7,083 bases of DNA, from NCBI GenBank assembly GCA_902800255.1, contig CADCDV010000055.1:1-7083 (forward strand), given 5' to 3'. Under the pieces are notes generated by a model. The model was not told where the DNA came from and did no database searches. It saw nothing but the letters and a program-made list of their open reading frames with translations. The position numbers were made by a program, and so were the translations under genes. The first letter of the stretch is position 1. The number at the start of each line of letters is the position of its first letter. This DNA is from an uncultured Erysipelotrichaceae bacterium (GTDB taxonomy: Bacteria; Bacillota_I; Bacilli_A; RFN20; CAG-826). Positions 4,692 through 7,083 of this stretch are shown here, piece by piece.

Positions 4692-7083
4692 GATGGATTT
4701 GTTGAGGTTTTTGGTATCGAGGTTATTGATGACGAAGATCTTAACCGAAGCCCCTGCTTGTAGGAGAAGGATTCATAGATCTTGTTATCTTTCTTTTCGA
4801 GGGTTGGGTAAACGCTTTCGAGTTTGCCTTCATACAAGGCATCGATGTCGCTAACCGCAACTTCTTCGTTTTGATAGGCGTATTTGGAGTCGCTAGTGAC
4901 TTCGCCAACATAGAGGCCATCGAGTTTTTCGTTAGTCTCGACCATGAATGAGCCATAGGCATAGCCATAGATGTCACTAAGGGTCAATTCTTTGTTGAAC
5001 TTGAAGCCATAGCCATTGCCGATAGCGGCTTTCATGACGGCTTCAGCAAGGCCACCAAGGGACATCGTTGAGCAGGATTTGATTAAGCCTTTGGCGTTAA
5101 GGTCTTCGATTTTCTTGAAAAGGGCTTTGAGGCTTTCGGCATTTGGAAGGCCGTTATTCTCATATGCAGGCTTCAAGAGATAGACTTTGCTGCCTGCTTC
5201 TTTGAATTCGTTGGTGATGACTTCGTTGACGTTGCCTGTGGTGACGGCGAAGGAAACAAGGGTTGGAGGAACATCGAGTTTCTCGAATGACCCTGACATC
5301 GAGTCTTTGCCACCAATAGCGGCGACGCCATAATCGAGCTGGGCTTTGAAAGCGCCAAGGAGAGCGCTAAGAGGCTCGCCCCAACGTCTAGCGTCTTTCA
5401 TCGGCTTTTTGAAGTATTCCTGGAAGGTGAGATAGACGTCTTCGAATTTAGCGCCAGTCGCAATGAGCTTGGAGATGCTTTCAACGACGGAAAGATAAGC
5501 GCCTTGATATGGGTTCTTCTCCATGATGAATGGGTTATATCCCCATGACATGAAGGAGCAGTCGTCAGTGTGTTTTTCTTCAACCGAGATCTTGGTGACC
5601 ATGGCCTGGACAGGAGTCCTTTGGTATTTGCCACCGAATGGCATGGTGACTGCGCCTGCGCCGATCGTTGAGTCGAATCTCTCGCTAAGACCGCGCTTTG
5701 AGCAGATGTTGAGATCGCCAGCGAGGGCTTTGAGGTTTGAGGTGAAATCCCCTGCTACCTCTTTTTTGTAACTAAGAGGTTTGGAAGCAAGGATGTCGAT
5801 ATGCTTCTCAGCACCGTTGGAATTAAGGAATTCACGGCTGATGTCGACGATGACCTTGTCATTCCATTTCATGACAAGGCGTGGGTTTTCTGTAACGACG
5901 GCAACAACGGTTGCTTCGAGGTTTTCTTTGTTAGCAAGAGCAAGGAAGGCGTCGACGTTTTCTTTTTCGACAACCACCGCCATTCTCTCTTGCGATTCGC
6001 TGATGGCGAGTTCGGTGCCATCAAGGCCTTCGTATTTCTTTGGGACGGCATTGAGGTTGATCGATAAGCCATCCGCGAGTTCGCCGATAGCGACTGAAAC
6101 GCCGCCAGCGCCGAAGTCGTTGCACCGTTTGATCATCTGACAGGCTTCTTTGTTTCTAAAGAGCCTCTGGAGTTTTCTTTCTTCTGGGGCGTTTCCTTTT
6201 TGGACTTCCGCGCCACAGGTTTCGACGGAGTGGGCGTTATGGGCTTTGGAGGAGCCGGTAGCACCACCAACGCCATCTCTGCCAGTTCTGCCGCCAAGAA
6301 GGATAACGACATCGCCATCGACTGGGCGCTCACGTCTAACGTTTTCCGCTGGGGTTGCCGCGATAACGGCGCCGATTTCCATACGCTTTGCGACGTATCC
6401 TGGGTGATAGATCTCATCGACGATGCCAGTCGCTAAGCCGATCTGGTTGCCGTATGAGGAATAGCCAGCGGCTGCGGTTTGGACGAGTTTACGCTGTGGG
6501 AGTTTGCCCTGGATGGTTTCACTAAGTGGGACGGTTGGGTCGCCAGCGCCAGTGACACGCATTGCGCCATAGACGTAGCTTCTTCCCGAAAGAGGGTCAC
6601 GGATAGCGCCGCCGATACATGTGGCAGCACCACCGAAAGGCTCGATTTCAGTTGGGTGGTTATGGGTTTCGTTCTTGAAGAGGAGGAGCCATTTCTCCGT
6701 TTCGCCATCGACTTTGACATCGATCTTGACGGTGCAGGCATTGATTTCCTCTGATTCGTCGAGTTTCTCGAGCATGCCTCTCTTTTTGAGGACTTTGGCA
6801 GCAAGGGTGCCAATATCCATGAGGTTGATCGGTTTGGTTCTATTAAGCTCTTTGCGGCACTTAATGTATTCTTCGTAAGCCGCTTGAATTTCTTTGTCTT
6901 CGAAAGAGACGCTATCGATCGTGGTCAAGAAGGTCGTGTGACGGCAGTGATCGGACCAATAGGTGTCGATCATCTTGATCTCGGTGATGGTTGGGTCTCT
7001 TTGCTCACTTTTGAAGTAGGCTTGGCAGAAAGCGATGTCATCAAGGTCCATGGCTAAGCCGTTTTCATTGATGAAGGCGGCAA
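4670..7083 (-). CDS. purL: FGAM synthase, synthetase part (5' end beyond window, 3' end frameshifted)
   Basis: Fourth step of de novo purine synthesis: FGAR, glutamine and ATP to FGAM. This is the large one-chain form found in clostridia and Bacteroides. The frame is open to the right edge (AAFINENGLA precedes Met 7051), so the N-terminal PurS-like part is outside. Numbered from that Met: YWSDHCRHTTF at 31-41, KNETHNHPTEIEPFGGAAT (126-144, ATP/FGAR site), IRDPLSGRSYVYGAMR (150-165), LGGRTGRDGVGGATGSSKAHN (252-272), FGAGGVS (313-319), then the second synthetase half with SERFDSTIGAGAVTMPFGG (456-474), SWGYNPF (502-508), YGVAAIGGKDSMSG (574-587) and GYAYGSFMVET (696-706). Both synthetase halves look intact. 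From residue 768 the frame is lost: 26 low-complexity residues rich in Ser and Thr follow before TGA at 4672-4670. The glutaminase domain continues in another frame. Operon leader and promoter lie outside the window. Confidence 0.93.
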   Translation of the reverse strand, partial: AAFINENGLAMDLDDIAFCQAYFKSEQRDPTITEIKMIDTYWSDHCRHTTFLTTIDSVSFEDKEIQAAYEEYIKCRKELNRTKPINLMDIGTLAAKVLKKRGMLEKLDESEEINACTVKIDVKVDGETEKWLLLFKNETHNHPTEIEPFGGAATCIGGAIRDPLSGRSYVYGAMRVTGAGDPTVPLSETIQGKLPQRKLVQTAAAGYSSYGNQIGLATGIVDEIYHPGYVAKRMEIGAVIAATPAENVRRERPVDGDVVILLGGRTGRDGVGGATGSSKAHNAHSVETCGAEVQKGNAPEERKLQRLFRNKEACQMIKRCNDFGAGGVSVAIGELADGLSINLNAVPKKYEGLDGTELAISESQERMAVVVEKENVDAFLALANKENLEATVVAVVTENPRLVMKWNDKVIVDISREFLNSNGAEKHIDILASKPLSYKKEVAGDFTSNLKALAGDLNICSKRGLSERFDSTIGAGAVTMPFGGKYQRTPVQAMVTKISVEEKHTDDCSFMSWGYNPFIMEKNPYQGAYLSVVESISKLIATGAKFEDVYLTFQEYFKKPMKDARRWGEPLSALLGAFKAQLDYGVAAIGGKDSMSGSFEKLDVPPTLVSFAVTTGNVNEVITNEFKEAGSKVYLLKPAYENNGLPNAESLKALFKKIEDLNAKGLIKSCSTMSLGGLAEAVMKAAIGNGYGFKFNKELTLSDIYGYAYGSFMVETNEKLDGLYVGEVTSDSKYAYQNEEVAVSDIDALYEGKLESVYPTLEKKDNKIYESFSYKQGLRLRSSSSITSIPKTSTNPSWISLKR
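4748..4775 (-). other. purL: Frame break and apparent deletion junction in purL
   Basis: On the minus strand the synthetase frame reads IYESFSYKQG and then leaves homology, while the frame one base earlier reads QAGASVKIF and continues into the glutaminase domain. The glutaminase frame is closed upstream by TGA (4775-4773), so the switch must lie between about 4772 and 4748, at or near CAAGCAGGGG (4760-4751). Large PurL proteins normally carry some 25-30 more residues here, including the PVFPGTNCEYD strand. A loss of 3n+1 bases explains both the gap and the shift. Confidence 0.75.

Noticed and set aside
1..7083. tRNA or rRNA genes, CRISPR arrays, insertion sequences, riboswitches
   Set aside because: I saw no cloverleaf, spaced repeats, transposase or terminal inverted repeats, and the gaps are too short for a usual riboswitch; the purine operon leader lies outside the window.

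Overview
All genes in this window lie on the minus strand, so transcription runs from the right edge to the left. In that order they are: a phosphoribosylformylglycinamidine (FGAM) synthase gene, purL, that enters from the right edge and is broken into two reading frames; fhs (formate-tetrahydrofolate ligase); a small four-helix membrane protein; a cytoplasmic lipase/esterase of the alpha/beta-hydrolase fold; and a surface lipoprotein that runs off the left edge. No RNA gene, CRISPR array, insertion sequence or other mobile element is visible, and no gap between genes exceeds about 125 bases.

The window suggests a low- to mid-GC Bacillota, probably a gut-type Bacilli/Erysipelotrichia-like or related lineage. 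The reasons are a large one-chain PurL of the clostridial/Bacteroides type, strong AGGAGG and GAGGT ribosome binding sites, a short lipobox signal peptide with no sign of an outer membrane, and compact intrinsic terminators. TGG encodes Trp and TGA serves as a stop, so the code looks standard. The lineage is an inference and no search was run.

Right half (2338-7083): purine and one-carbon metabolism. purL and fhs are 29 bases apart with no terminator between them, so they look co-transcribed. Fhs makes 10-formyl-tetrahydrofolate, the formyl donor of de novo purine synthesis, and PurL makes FGAM in the same pathway. The unit ends in a strong hairpin at 2278-2312.

Left half (1-2219): three apparently monocistronic genes, the first two ending in their own strong intrinsic terminators. 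The membrane protein and the lipoprotein have a similar short leader (AACCGAGGT). The lipase seems to start with almost no leader behind an extended -10 promoter. The left lipoprotein gene is open for 238 codons and has no stop inside the window.

The most notable observation is the purL break near 4751-4772. The synthetase part and the glutaminase part are in different frames, and the conserved first strand of the glutaminase domain is absent at the junction. One deletion of 3n+1 bases would explain both. It is either a real lesion that would uncouple glutamine use from FGAM synthesis, or an assembly or sequencing artefact. I found no convincing new multi-gene system here.
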